Source: Maylandia zebra
Taxonomy: Eukaryota > Chordata > Actinopteri > Cichliformes > Cichlidae
Reading direction: 5' to 3'
Assembly (NCBI RefSeq): GCF_041146795.1
Contig: NC_135180.1
Span: 35,386,294-35,450,293 of the forward strand
DNA length: 64,000 bases
Positions 47,601-61,010 of this stretch are shown one piece after another. The translations under genes were made by a program, and so were the position numbers. The notes beneath the pieces are model-generated. The model saw nothing but the letters and a program-made list of their open reading frames with translations, had not been told where the DNA came from and did no database searches. Position 1 is the stretch's first letter, and each line of letters begins with the position of its first letter.

Positions 47601-49228
47601 TTGCATAAAAGAGCTGAATATTTGTTGCATTTCTGTGGCAGGCAAGATTTCCCATGCATCGATTTGGGCAAATAACATAAAGAATCCTGAAGGGTTTAAA
47701 TAAGTATAGAAAATGGAAACTGAAAAAGCGTAGGGTCCTGCAGCTAGACTGAAACACATACCATGAACATGCAAAAATCACTGTTCCAGTTTAGCTGATG
47801 AAATATCACCGCACATGCGTGGAAGGTCATGTCCGTAAAGCGTGGTAAATGTCATCTAAATATAAACGCCAGTGGGATTTGAGCAAGATTGTCTTCTAGA
47901 TAAAACACAGTAGCTTTAGATTTTGTCAAATATATTCGGTAACTGTTGGAAAATAAAGAGTATTCTTAAAACACAGCGATGGTATCCTGCTCCAAATGAT
48001 ATATTGGAATCGTTTCTGTTAAATGCTCCGTAACCGTGGCCCCAAATTTTGATCCATGAGATAAATTTACCTTCCTGTTTTTCAGGTTATTTATGTGTGT
48101 CTGATGACCTTCTCCACAGAGTTGTTATTGTCCCTCCTGTCACCTGGCCCTGCACCATTCCCACACTCTGCACGCTAGTTTCCATCACAAGCTGTCCATG
48201 GCCAGTCATGTGCACTGAGCGTAGAACAGAGAGCGGCCCGACACCTACACCGCACGACAACAAGCATATCAGAACAGGAAATACAAAGACAACTATTAAA
48301 GGTGTTAACTCAGAAAACACTTGTGTGCATAAATACGCTAAACCACAGTTTATGGGAAATTTCACTGGTTGAATTGATCACAAATATTAACCACAATGCG
48401 CTACGTTCAAAACGTTTCGTAGAATTTCCCCATGGGGCTGCGTCGATAAGGGCATGGAGCGTAAAAATCTGCCAAATCAAATATGCTGAGCTACCTGCTG
48501 TGGAGATCCCCTGTGAATAAGGGAGCTGCTGAGAGTTACAGAGTTTGCAGTTACCCTCTATTATCAGCATTTTATTTGTATTCATTTTATTTTTTGCAAT
48601 AGTCAGTTAACATTGTTGACTAATGCTTTCATAGACTAGACTAAATAAAATTAATAAAACTGGTATTTTATTAATAAGCTTTTAAATACTGACCTGGAAT
48701 GATTTCAGAGTTTAAACATCTAAGTGTGTTTTAATCAAAGACGTTTTTAAGTGGAACACACACATAATGCTTTCATATTCAAGCTGTAGAACAGTTTTAC
48801 TCAAAGCACAAACCTATTGTTAACCCCTCTCATTACATCAGTTCCATTTTGATGGAATTGACATGAGGTCAGTCTCCTTCTGACCTCATGTTTAACTCCT
48901 CTCTGGAGGGGAGAGGGAGGGGAAACAGGAGGACAAAGGAGGGAACAACTAAGCTGTAGTGCCTCTTCACCTCACTGTGCAATACCTTTTGTGCAATACT
49001 TTTGTAAATAGTCAACGGTGCAATAGACTCAATACTTGAAATGTGCAATTCACTTGTATTTTTATTTTTATTCCTATTTATTCTATTTATCCCCTTCATA
49101 TATTTTATTTATATTGTCTCTGTATTTATATATATGTGTGTGTGTGTAACTCTGTAACTTCTGTCGGTGCTGTGCTTTTTTGGAAATCGAATTTCCCAGA
49201 GGAACCCACCCGAGGGATTAATAAAGTT

Positions 49229-49259
<31 letters not shown>

Positions 49260-52200
49260 TATCTTATCTTATCTTATCTTATCTTATCTTATCTTATCTT
49301 ATGTTCCTTTAGGGAGGGGGTGGTGAGGTGGGTGAAGGGGGAGGGGCGTTCTCAAACCAGGCAAAGAGCTCCTCTGGAGTTTGAGGTTACTGTCGGGGGT
49401 TGGGGGGCTCTGGCCTTTGTAATTGTCAAATCATCAGTCCTCATCCGTGCATACCTTTGTCCAGTAGCCCACCCTACATCGATATATCCTGGTACCTCAA
49501 AACCTGACGCAGACTTTAAGTTGGATGATACCTGAGCTGCTTCAGTTATGTATATCTTGCTCATGTTCTGAGGTAGACTTTAGCACTGGATCTCAGCTTG
49601 GGGATCTTTACTGGATGCATAGCCTGGCTGGGATTTGAGCTCATGATCTATTGTTTCAAAGATCATAATCTCTAATTTGATCATCTCAGGCACACAGTTC
49701 TGACTGTGAGTGCAAAAGCTCCACCCACTTGTGTTTGGCAGCCAATCAGAAGAAAGTTGACTTAAAAACGGAGGGGCTAAAGGGGCTCGTTTCAGACAGT
49801 GCAGCTCCTCAACGCATCCTCTAAGCCAGTGGTGTCCAAACCCAGGCCTCGAGAGCCGGTGTCCTGCAGGTTTTCGATGTGTCCATCACAGCTGATTTAA
49901 ATGGCTAAATGACCTTCTCATCATATCTTGCAGCTATCCAGAGGCCTGTTAATGAACTAATCATTTGATTCAGGTGTGTAGACCCAGGGTGAGATCTACG
50001 ACCTGCAGGACACCGGCCCTCGAGGCCTGGAGTTGGCCAAGCCGGCACTAAGGACTGGTATAAGATAACTATTTTGACCAGTGAATCATGCAAAGCTACT
50101 CTGTTAGAGCCCAAAAATAAGGTTCTGAAAAAGAGCATTAGAGATTCCCTTTAAGACTGTTTCACACCCACTCACAGCAGCCACATGCAGTCATGTGACA
50201 GTGGCTGTCTGCTTTATTTGCTTACTAAACGGTCAACCTGCTCCTCAGTTTCTCATCTCGTTCCGGTGGATTTTGCATTGAGGCAGTCTTGTCTGGTTAA
50301 TTTTAGTTTTTGCCAGCTGTCATGGCCTTTAGTCTAATAACACCCCATCTGAAACCCACCTACCCGCTGCAGCCTCGCCCTGTCTTCAGTCTGCTGAGTT
50401 TCAGGCTAATTTCTGAGTGGAAACACCACCTAGTTGTTGTTTTTTTGTTTTGTGAAGGCGAGATGGGAGGCAGTGTTATTATTCGTCTGCTGTTGCTATA
50501 ATTGGAAGTTGTGGTGGTTGTTTGGTACCACCAATGAGGAAGTGGCTCTTCCTCTGTTATAACTGCTTCCTGTCTCACTAGGAAGGAACAGTCGAGAGAT
50601 GTGAACCGTGTGTAGGGTGTATGCCTTTGTCTTTGCTTTTATGATCTCTTTAATTCCTCTTTTTATTTAAGATGTAGTCAGAGGGAAAAAAATGACCAGC
50701 AGAAGATAAGATGACACTTGAACACAAGCGTTTCCTCCTTTTTTTAAAAAAAAAAAAAACTTTTATCTGAAACTAAGGCTTTAATTACTATTAAAATCAG
50801 CCTCACAGAGATTTCTGAATTGTTTTTCTTTCCTAAAATTATCATTTAAATATCAGCCCCATGCATCCAAGAACTGGGAGAAGCGTAAATTCAAATAAAA
50901 TTGGCCATTCAGCCAAGGTTTTTGCAACATGGCTGAAACTTGTGTGTGAGGCATTTTGTATTTTGTGCAGAAAGTATTTCAGACTTCAAAGGATGCGATT
51001 TTGAATTCAAGCTCCAGTGTAAGCTGTTTCATTAAGTTAGCTCAGTGGTTCTCAAATAGAGACTGTGCCGTGGAATTTTGTGACAGCGGTGCATCATGAA
51101 TGCACAACATAACAGCACAAAGGGTATCAGTACTTTATATGGACTCATACAAAGTACTCTAACGCAATCCTTTAAAAAGCTCCTGTCATCAAGAACTCGT
51201 CGGTTTGCACAACTGTCGACTGCGTGACACATCAAAGGCCCCAACTGACAGCGGGGAGGTTAATAACGGGAAAAGGCATTGCTTTCTTGTGATGAGCAAA
51301 CTAAAGACAACAGAAAATGTGTCATAAATTCTACATTTCTTATGATTTCAGCTGAAGCAAGGATGTCAGTAGCGCTCCACCCAAGTATGTTGTCTGTTGG
51401 ATCGTTAGCTAATGCAAAACAATGCGTCAATCAAGGTAAAGAGGCACGTGGAAACCAAATGTCCCTTATAAGAGATTTCACAGGAGGCAAAGTATATATT
51501 AGTGGTGTGGGTGCAAAAGATAAATAAATAAATACGAGTAATTTTCCTCCTGCAGAGTGCTGTTTGATTTAGCACCATTAGAAAACCACCGTCCATCCAC
51601 ACTTGACAGATAATCACTCCAGTGTGTCCTCCATGTGTAGTAAGATATGCCTCGAACACCTTAGGTGCCCAGGAGACATCCCCAGAACCACCTCAGCTAG
51701 CTCTCTTTAATGTGATCTCCTCATCACCCTATCTGTTAGGGAGAGGCCCGAACCAATCAGAAAGCTCGTTTCCGTGGTCCCTGTCTTCGGTCACTACCCA
51801 GAGCTCGTGGTCAGGAAAGTAACGTAGACTGCCGACCAATCAGCAGCTTTGCTTTTACACTCAGCTCTGTTTTCACCACAACATCCTCATCACTGCTGAC
51901 GCTGCCCAAATCCACCTGTCGGTATCCCGCTCCCCTCACTCGTGAAGTCCTCCACTCAGGGCAGCAACTCATCCCTGCGAGCACTTCAGCCTTTCCCTGC
52001 TGAGAAACTGTCTGAGGGCATTAGAATACCTACATGGATGTTACGTTCAAACCTCACCAGTTTTTGTGTTAGAGGTCCTGATGATGGAGAGATTTCTTGA
52101 GTTTCATGTGAACTAAACTGATGTGCTCTGTTTGTGGTTTGTTTGTTAAAACAGTCTCATTTATTTGTTTTAGTCAATTTCAGAGTGGAAATGTTATTTT

Positions 52201-55200
52201 TCACTTTCACTTTCTGCAAAAGTAAAAACCAATGAATAAAAGAAGAGCTTGCTGGATGATGTCGAGGCTGTTTTACGTAGATAATGCCACCGATATGTTG
52301 TTTTAATGTGTTTGGTGTGCCGTGGACACAAACAGGTTTAGTTGTAGGTGCTAATATGGAGATAACACACATTTTTCGTGTCTTAAATCTGAGGTGTACA
52401 TGTAATAAAGGAAAGATTTAGTTGTGCTAATAAATATCCACCTGCCTACCTCTGCAAGATGAACATGATTCTCACTCTGTCCATTGTTTTTGATCTGAAT
52501 GTGCAGGATTTGGCATTAAGGACCATCTCGAGCATTTCCCCTCCACTCTAATCTGCGATGGTATCACCGCTGCCTGTGTATGTTCAGAGATGGTATCTTT
52601 GTTCCATCCATGTTCACATTATTATATCGTGTTATGAAATTCAGTTTGATTTCCTTCCCGAGCGTGATGCCATTTGTACCAGCCTGTAACTTTCTACTAA
52701 CAAAGTTTCACTGATAAAGGGCAGAGCCGAGGTGTGAGAATGATTCATCGCTGCTACATGTGAGCATGTACTGTGTGTGCGGTGTGCCACGCTGGTGGAA
52801 ATGGCCGTGGGAGGACTTGACTTCCTCATGTGGTTTTGAGTTAATGGACGAACAGGAAATACGGGGGCGAGGTGTTGATGTGTGCATCTGTGTGGTGCAG
52901 CTGGAGAAGTCGGTTGTTGTTTGAAATATTGCACATGACCAAATAGTTTGTTCTTTTGATTTTTAATTTCTCAATCGGTCCTAAAGCCGACACAGGAAAG
53001 GTTTGGGTTTTTTTTTTCATCTTTCTCGCTCTGAGAGGCAGACTTAATACTTCCTCTGTGATCCTGTGCAGGTGGATGTGTGTTGCACGCAGGAGTCTGT
53101 GACTGCGCGCTCTTAATTTGATGTGGGGGAAACGTGGGCCTAATCGGATGAAATGGTTGATGGTGCAACCACATACTGATGTTATCCTGGTTCAAAGGGA
53201 GCAGCAGGGGAGATGTTGTCTTTCCATAAGATGATAATTCACTGTGGAAGTCACTTAAAAGCGTGATGTAATTATAAATGGCAATAGTGCAATAGATTAT
53301 GTGGAAAATATTGCCTTAGTTAAATGGTTCAAACTTCTTTCCTGCGTCTCAACTGTCATTTCTTTCCTCCCGTCTGCTGCTCTCCACAGTTCTGCTGAAG
53401 TTTCGTACAGACAAAGGCCGTGACCCCGACCCGCAGTCCTTTCCAGAAGACAGTCAACTCTTGAGGCAAATCCGTGACGACGTCCTCGAGTCCCTGTCAT
53501 TGAACAGCGACCTCCTGAATGACGACTTCATCAGGTGACTTTAAATAAGTCGATTCAGAATAGATCATCTGCTCTTTCAAACACAAACACACCAAACTTC
53601 CCCTGATAGACATTATTTTATATAATCAAGATGAATGTACTTTTTTTAGAAGGTCGAAGCCACCTTCCTCACTTTGACCCTCTTGTCGGCCATAATGCCT
53701 CTCCATGCATCTCTTCTGTGACCTTAAATGGTAAAAATGGTAAATGGCCTGTATTTATATAGCGCTTTTCTAGTCCCTAAGGACCCCAAAGCGCTTTACA
53801 TATCCAGTCATCCACCCATTCACACACACATTCACACACTGGTGATGGTAAGCTACATTGTAGCCACAGCCACCCTGGGGCGCACTGACAGAGGAAGGAA
53901 AGTTAAGGACCTTAAGGAAAGTTAAATCTCTAAACAGGACCATAACTGTGCATGCAGCCTTTATTCCTTTATTCCTTTACAGTAATGTGTGATCTCTGCA
54001 GAGATCAGAGAATTAGAGGCACTAGTTGCAGTTTAATGTCAGCATAAACAGCGATCCACCACAACATAAAATCTCTGAATAACATTGAAGGTGTTTGCTT
54101 TTCCATATTTCCTGTCACATATTTACTGCCACATGGGCGGATGTTCATATTAAAGATGATCAAAATTTCAAATAATGAGCTCGCTGTATGTAGAATACCT
54201 GTGAAATCCTTTTTGTCTGCTATAAAAAATGCTTTTCAGAAGCCACCAAGGCCCAGTGTTCATGAGAAGCTAGTCTAGTAGTTCAAGGATAAAATTACTG
54301 AGCTGGAAATCACAATAAGAAGTTCACGTTACTGAGTCTTCAGACTCCAACCCAGACAATCCCAGACAGCATACATGTACACACACAGCAGTATAGATGT
54401 GGTTTTAATGTCAGGGCTTGTTGATGGCTTGCATGGCTGTTATCAGCTGTTCTAACAGGAAAATTCAACTTTAAAAAACGTGGCACACACGGGCACGAGG
54501 GCCGATGAAGACTCAGCAGCTGGCTCTGATTAAAGGCCGACTGTTAGCTGCTCTCAGTCTGCAGATGAGTTTCCTGGCTGTAATTTCACCTTCACTGCTT
54601 TTGATTTTCGACACGGTGGGTTGCCAGTTTTTGGCTTATAAACACAAGCTCATTAATCCACTACTACATCCTCACATCCACCCTGATGGCAGGAAGAAGC
54701 ACATTAATGTTAGCTTTTCTCAAAGTCTCTCTAATCAATTTCTCACCAGTGTTTTGAGACAAAATAACATCACCTGGGGGAGGGGGCGATGGCAAACCGA
54801 TTTACCCAAACACACATGCTTCTAGTGTGAGTGAAAAGACGTTTATTTAGTTCACATCAGCCATAGCAAGACAAATAAATCAGCTGGCAGATGAGACTAT
54901 GGAACATTTTTTTTTTCTTTGTTTTGTGGCTCTTGTGCTCTTTTTTTAGTTACTTAGTTAGTCACTTCCTTAGCGTTACACTTTCTATTTAGTGGTTAAT
55001 GTTTCCTTGCACTGTTTATCCTCAGCTACTGCTTCTCTGAGATGTCTCCAGTGTGTGCAGTCGTGGGAGGAGTTCTGGGACAGGAAGTTGTTAAGGTGAG
55101 GATGTAAACATGAAGATTTTTGGGGCAGTGTGCAAATTGCACACAGAATTGTATGAATCTTGCAGCTTCAGGAAACGTTGTGAAAGGGCTGATGTCATCC

Positions 55201-57613
55201 CCTCTGAAGCGTCTAACGGTATTCAGTCGGTGACTTTGTGATGAAGACGGCAGGTCTGGTGTGTCAGCTGACATGTGGCCACTCGGCTGGTCGCTGGGTT
55301 GGATCCAGAGAAGCGGCGGCGGCTCTGCTCGGTGCAGAAGCGATTTTCGCTGTGACCACAGTGCAGCTCGGTGTGACGCTCTGGCAGCAGCCGTTTAAAT
55401 GGAGAGATGATTTGTACTGTTCTCAAGCTGAAGCCGTAATGACCCCATTCATAAAAGAGCCTAATGAAAGCTGTTAGTGGGAAGAAAAGCGACTGAACGG
55501 TGACACCAACACCTTTCCTACATGCTGTAATCTCAGGGTAACAATCAAGCTTGTTCTGTTGTTTTAATTCCCTCAGGCTAATCAGTTTATTAAAAATAAC
55601 AAAAGCTCCTTGAAATTGTGCCAAAATCTATGCAGCGAAATATCTTACAGAGCAATCACTCTTTTCTTTGTTTCTACATGAATCAGTTTGCTGATAATCA
55701 ACAATACTTAAATTCAGCTGATCTCCTCTTCAACCCCTCCTCCTTGGGCAGCACAGCCTCCATGTTTAGATCCCTCTGTGGAAGTCTTGTTCTGTGAACT
55801 CTCAGACTTCACCGTGAACCTCAAACTGCAGCACTGAGGTGCTCTGGCTCCCATCCACAGTCCAAAGACATGCAGTTGGTGAGGTTAGGTTCATAGGTGA
55901 TTCTAAATTGCCCAGAGCTGGGAATGGTTGTCTGTCTCTCTGTGTTCGCCCTGGGTCAGCCTGGCCACCTGTCCAGGGTGTACCCCACTTCTCGCCCTAT
56001 GGCAGCTGGGATAGGATCTAGTCCTCCTGCCCCAGAATTGCATATGTGGAAAAAATTTATGGAATATTGGAAACTGACCCGACTTTCATGTTTCTCTGCT
56101 GACATCACCCCGGTCCACCTTGCTCTGTTACCCACTCTCTGACAGAACAGTGAGTTTTTTGACAGAGAACCATGTTGCCAGATGTGGAGATGCAGACTCA
56201 TCCAGGCAGTGACCTTCAGAATTAATCAACACAACACAAGCAGGAGTACTACACACACTGATCACTCGAGCTACGCCTTAAGGTCCTGTCCATAAATATA
56301 ATGAACAGATCTGAGGACAAAGGGCAGCTCAAGGAGTCCAAAACTCACTGAAAATGTGCTTGACTGTGCACCAGATGTTCTCAGTTCTCACTTTGAGTAT
56401 ACGGGGACCCAACAGCTCGTAACAAATTTGGATCAGCTCTCAAACTTCGTACACCACAGCCCACAGGTGTCCCAGGGGTCGCCCAGTTTTCAGCATTCCT
56501 GAAGTTCCCAAAGAATGTGTAGATTAGATGGTCAAACTCTCATACTTCCTCCAGAATTTGGAGGGATTATGGGAATAATGTTATAGTCAATGATGCTATA
56601 GTGATTTGATGCCTGCATGTTTCTAATATAACATCCAGATCAGAATCAGGAAGCTCTGCTGTCACATCCCGATGGAGACGTTCAGGCTAAAGCTCCTGAA
56701 CTGTGTCAGTCTCCACTCGTCAGATGCCCTAGTTGCCAGATTTGACTCTCTGTGACTTTGTCCTATTCCCAAACTCAACGCCTGGGAGGAGATCAAACGC
56801 AAAAAGCAAATCCGGGGCATGAAGGGAAGGACAGCCGAAAGAGTTGCAGGGCTGCTCAAAGCGACAGTCTTTAAGGGAAGATCAGCTGGATTTAAATTGA
56901 TATTGTATTTTATTTTTTATAAGTGAAGTCAGGGAGCTTTCTAAGTCTTTAGTGTGATTTTTGCTTACCAGCGACTCTTGTGGTTAAACCCAACAGTCAA
57001 CATGTTGCCTGTTTTTTTTTTTTTTACTTAAAAACATTTCAGATAGGCGCAGTTAAGATTAGAAACCTGTTTTTCTTTCTGGGGTGAGCGCAGGGCGACA
57101 CAAATGGGCGAGTTCATTTCAGGGTGAGTGTGTTAGACAGGCCGGGGGGGGGAGAGGACAGACAGTTCAGAATCAGGCTGCGTTATATTGGCACAAGGCC
57201 AACCTGCTGTCTGGATGATGATGATGATGAAACCTGCTGCAACAGCCAGACTGTCTCTCACAGTGAATCTGACTGATTTCTCTTGTACACAGAAACATTA
57301 AGTCCATTTATGAACTGACAGAAGTGTGACAGGCTCTAGTCAAGTTAAACCCCGGCATTGAAACTTGGTTAGCTGCAGTAGAGTATTTCATCCTGCCGAC
57401 GAAGCACGTGGAGGTTTTATTTCTCGCAGATTCGACGAGAGGCCGAACTTTTGCAAGCAGCCACTGTAGTTCCTCTTTAAATAACATAACATAACATTTT
57501 TCTCCCCTCTTTGTCTTCAGGCTCTCTCTCAGAGAGACGCTCCTCACCGCAACTTCTTCTTCTTCGACGGTCGTAAAGGCAACGGCGTGGTGGACTACTT
57601 TGGACCAAACTGA
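35517..57613 (+). CDS. sae1: SUMO-activating enzyme subunit 1 (9 exons, 345 aa)
   Basis: The join is 35517-35608, 36172-36283, 37268-37441, 46209-46354, 46488-46587, 47093-47198, 53390-53534, 55026-55095, 57521-57613, totalling 1038 bases and 345 residues plus stop (human 346). All introns are GT-AG and in frame. SAE1 pairs with UBA2 to form the nuclear E1 that adenylates SUMO and passes it on to UBC9. The sequence shows '[12 protein letters not shown]' (Arg19 equals the human Arg21 finger reaching the ATP site), the nucleotide-fold '[19 protein letters not shown]' at about 41-60 and 'LLDHEQV'. The C-terminus is '[39 protein letters not shown]'. The catalytic cysteine belongs to UBA2 and is not expected here. 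The start ATG gives the family's usual N-terminus. Confidence 0.97.
36172..36283 (+). CDS. sae1: sae1 exon 2 (glycine-rich nucleotide fold)
   Basis: Acceptor GTATTCCAG, donor CAG|GTAAGC. Encodes '[37 protein letters not shown]', the ATP/SUMO-binding Rossmann-like start. Confidence 0.97.
37268..37441 (+). CDS. sae1: sae1 exon 3
   Basis: Acceptor TCTTCCAG, donor GCG|GTGAGT. It encodes 58 residues from '[14 protein letters not shown]' to 'DDFFLQFDA', including '[17 protein letters not shown]', nearly identical to human. 'VSEESC' replaces human 'VTPEDPG'. Confidence 0.97.
38211..38224 (+). promoter_or_regulatory. CTCF-like motif, full core match
   Basis: CCACTAGGTGGCGC matches the CTCF core CCASYAGRKGGCRS at every position. 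It lies in sae1 intron 3, about 2.7 kb from the promoter, in non-repeat-looking DNA. It is the best of the four such motifs in the window. Confidence 0.55.
39045..39300 (+). repeat. tRNA-type SINE-like repeat (family B)
   Basis: It starts with a GGTGACGCAGCGGTGCAGCATGG-like head and a B-box-like GGGTTTGAATCC (39083-39094), then 'TGTGGAGTTTGCATGTTCTTCC' style sequence and 'CACCCTACG'. The copies at 55839-56025, 60790-61010 (inverted) and 62262-62440 share parts of this body. The head suggests a Pol III tRNA-related promoter. Confidence 0.65.
41366..41379 (+). promoter_or_regulatory. CTCF-like motif
   Basis: CCCCCAGGGGGCGC matches the CTCF core except for one base at position 3. Same orientation as the motif at 38211. 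Confidence 0.35.
42432..43852. mobile_element. hAT-like DNA transposon, 1421 bp, non-coding
   Basis: The element begins TAGAGCAGGGCGATATGGCC and ends so that its complement reads TAGGGCTGGGCCATAT, imperfect inverted ends. It is flanked by a perfect 8-bp duplication GTGTTTTA at 42424-42431 and 43853-43860. No transposase frame is present. The interior carries a further repeat-like block near 42780-42850 with TTTTTCGGACCATAAGGTGC, and a palindromic subterminal CCGGTATTACC region. It lies in sae1 intron 3. Confidence 0.85.
45549..45840 (+). repeat. MITE-like repeat (family C), copy 1
   Basis: It starts AAAGGGGACCTATCATGCTCATT, whose complement resembles the GAGCATTAGAGATTCCCTTT end of the copy at 49690-50154. 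The interior shares 'GTCTGAAAC' and 'ATTGGCTGC' blocks in opposite orientation with that copy. The right end is truncated near the adjacent family A repeat. Confidence 0.6.
45885..46140 (+). repeat. Dispersed fish repeat (family A), third copy with tail
   Basis: Contains CCTGAGCCTGGTTCTG, AGGTTTCTTCCTGTTAAAAG, GGGAGTTTTTCCTTCC and ends in AACTGAATTGAATTAAATTA. The GAATT-rich tail and recurrent 3' end indicate retroposition by a LINE. It ends about 60 bp before sae1 exon 4. Confidence 0.75.
46209..46354 (+). CDS. sae1: sae1 exon 4
   Basis: Acceptor TCCCTCAG, donor GA|GTAAGT. Encodes '[48 protein letters not shown]' plus a split glutamate. Confidence 0.97.
46488..46587 (+). CDS. sae1: sae1 exon 5 (basic linker)
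   Basis: Encodes '[33 protein letters not shown]'. 'KAKKAKV' is a likely nuclear localisation signal, in the place where human SAE1 has 'DTKRAKLD'. Donor AAA|GTACGT. Confidence 0.96.
47093..47198 (+). CDS. sae1: sae1 exon 6
   Basis: Acceptor CCAATCAG, donor CAAG|GTACAT. Encodes '[35 protein letters not shown]', following the human 'VVFCPVKEALEVDWSSEKAKAALKRTTSDYFLLQ'. Confidence 0.97.
48861..48891. repeat. Perfect 12-bp hairpin
   Basis: ACATGAGGTCAG at 48861-48872 is the exact complement of CTGACCTCATGT at 48880-48891, with a 7-base loop. Confidence 0.75.
48900..49302 (+). mobile_element. LINE 3' end with (ATCTT)14 tail
   Basis: The body includes several TGCAATAC/TGCAAT words. The end GAATTTCCCAGAGGAACCC...GGGATTAATAAAG runs into an ATCTT pentamer repeated 14 times (49231-49300). 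Fish non-LTR elements typically end in such simple repeats right after AATAAAG. No coding part is left. Confidence 0.7.
49690..50154 (-). mobile_element. MITE-like repeat (family C), copy 2, split by an hAT element
   Basis: The outer parts (49690-49826 and 50054-50154) match, inverted, the copy at 45549-45840 and end with GATTCCCTTTAA. The middle is occupied by a separate hAT-like element at 49827-50045. A related fragment at 63235-63345 shares 'GAATCATGCAAAGCTACTCT'. Confidence 0.6.
49827..50045. mobile_element. hAT-like MITE nested in family C repeat
   Basis: It starts CAGTGGTGTCCAAACCC and both ends share the inverted block AGGCCTCGAG-GCCGGTGTCCTGCAGGT. Flanks CTCTAAGC (49819-49826) and CACTAAGG (50046-50053) agree at 6 of 8 bases, a decayed 8-bp duplication. 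No coding sequence. Confidence 0.7.
53390..53534 (+). CDS. sae1: sae1 exon 7
   Basis: Acceptor CTCTCCACAG, donor CAG|GTGACT with the arginine codon split. Encodes '[47 protein letters not shown]'. Confidence 0.97.
53720..53890 (+). repeat. Common teleost repeat fragment
   Basis: Contains AAATGGCCTGTATTTATATA, GCGCTTTTCTAGT, CCCAAAGCGCTTTACA and CATTCACACAC, a block found all over teleost genomes. It lies in sae1 intron 7. Confidence 0.65.
55026..55095 (+). CDS. sae1: sae1 exon 8
   Basis: Acceptor TTATCCTCAG, donor AAG|GTGAGG. Encodes '[23 protein letters not shown]', conserved in SAE1 and other E1 subunits. Confidence 0.97.
55839..56025 (+). repeat. SINE/LINE-like repeat (family B), copy 2
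   Basis: Carries CCAAAGACATGCAG, AATTGCCCAGAG, GGTTGTCTGTCTCTCTGTG and CTGTCCAGGGTGTACCCC, the usual body and 3' part of a very abundant fish retroposon. The head is missing. Confidence 0.7.
56285..56545 (-). pseudogene. LINE reverse transcriptase fragment, decayed
   Basis: On the minus strand, around 56335-56290, a frame reads '[14 protein letters not shown]'-like, a worn copy of the 'G-RQGCPLSP-LF-I-MDR' region after the polymerase core. The flanking blocks (TGTGTAGATTAGATGGTCAAACTC, ATACGGGGACCCAACAGC) also fit this repeat. Frames are broken. It lies in sae1 intron 8. Confidence 0.55.
57521..57613 (+). CDS. sae1: sae1 exon 9 (last)
   Basis: Acceptor TTGTCTTCAG. Encodes '[30 protein letters not shown]' and stop TGA at 57611-57613. 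Confidence 0.98.
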   Translation, partial: ALSQRDAPHRNFFFFDGRKGNGVVDYFGPN

Positions 57614-57820
57614 ACGTGTCAGGCTACGCCGGCTTACAGGCAAACTTCAGTTTGTCCTGTCTGATTATTTATGGCAGCGCTTGTTCTACTCGTTCAGTTT
57701 CTTTTCTTTCTTTTTATTTTTTTCACAGTTGGATCCATTTCGCCCCAAAATCTGATACACGAACAGCAGGAAGATTTTTTGTTTTTTTACATTTGTTAAT
57801 AAAACATTGTGTAGTAAAAT
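57614..57820 (+). other. sae1: sae1 3' UTR
   Basis: About 200 bases after the stop, ending just past AATAAA at 57798-57803, with TGTGTAG and GTGTCTGC GT-rich elements following. A short 3' UTR of this kind suits sae1. Confidence 0.75.
57798..57803 (+). terminator. sae1 polyadenylation signal
   Basis: AATAAA about 185 bases after the stop codon with a GT-rich stretch downstream. Confidence 0.8.
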
Positions 57821-60455
<2,635 letters not shown>

Positions 60456-60789
60456 CTCAGCAGCAGGTCTGTCTCTGATAACGTTGTGTCTTTTGTGGAT
60501 TATGTAAAATGTATCAAGACTCCAACTAACAGTCATTTCTAATTCTAGTTGATCGCCCAAATATTTTTTCTTTATCCATTTAGTCTCATAAATTCGTAAA
60601 ACATGTCCTGATGTTCCACAGGTCGGCTTAACAACCTTAAAATATCTTGATTTAACAGAAAAATGTGCTACGTCATAAGATTCACGGAAATATAAAGAAC
60701 TATGCTTAAATCAATAATTAGGAGTGTCATAAACATTGTTTCAGTCATCGTGGCTTCCAGTGTTAGTGTGGCTGAACAGTGTAAAGGCT

Positions 60790-61010
60790 CACCAGAACTC
60801 TTTTAGCAGTTAATTGCATGTCTTTGGACTGTGGGAGGAAGCTGGAGTGCACGCAGGGAACAAACAAACAAACTGAACAGTGGATCTGAAGCCAACAGCC
60901 CTAATGTAGCACCTACCACATGAGCTATCCCAGTCCAGGTGAATGCAGCCTGGACAGGCCGCCAGCCAATCACAAGGGCTAACATACAGAGAGCCAGGAG
61001 AGGCTCCAGC
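60790..61010 (-). repeat. SINE-like repeat (family B), inverted copy
   Basis: Inverted relative to the copy at 39045: GCATGTCTTTGGACTGTGGG, then a GCACGCAGGGAA block. Its right part, with GCCAGCCAATCACAAGGG, may be a separate repeat. Confidence 0.5.

Larger units (their letters stand above)
47199..53389 (+). other. sae1: sae1 intron 6 (6.2 kb)
   Basis: Contains a hairpin (48861-48891), a LINE 3' end with an (ATCTT)14 tail (48900-49302), and a family C MITE interrupted by an hAT-like element (49690-50154). A fragment starting CAGTGGTTCTCAAA at 51045 may be an old hAT end. No additional exon or gene is seen; open frames are chance. Confidence 0.85.

Noticed and set aside
51045..51245. Possible hAT element starting CAGTGGTTCTCAAA
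   Set aside because: No matching inverted end or target duplication found downstream, so only a weak fragment at best.
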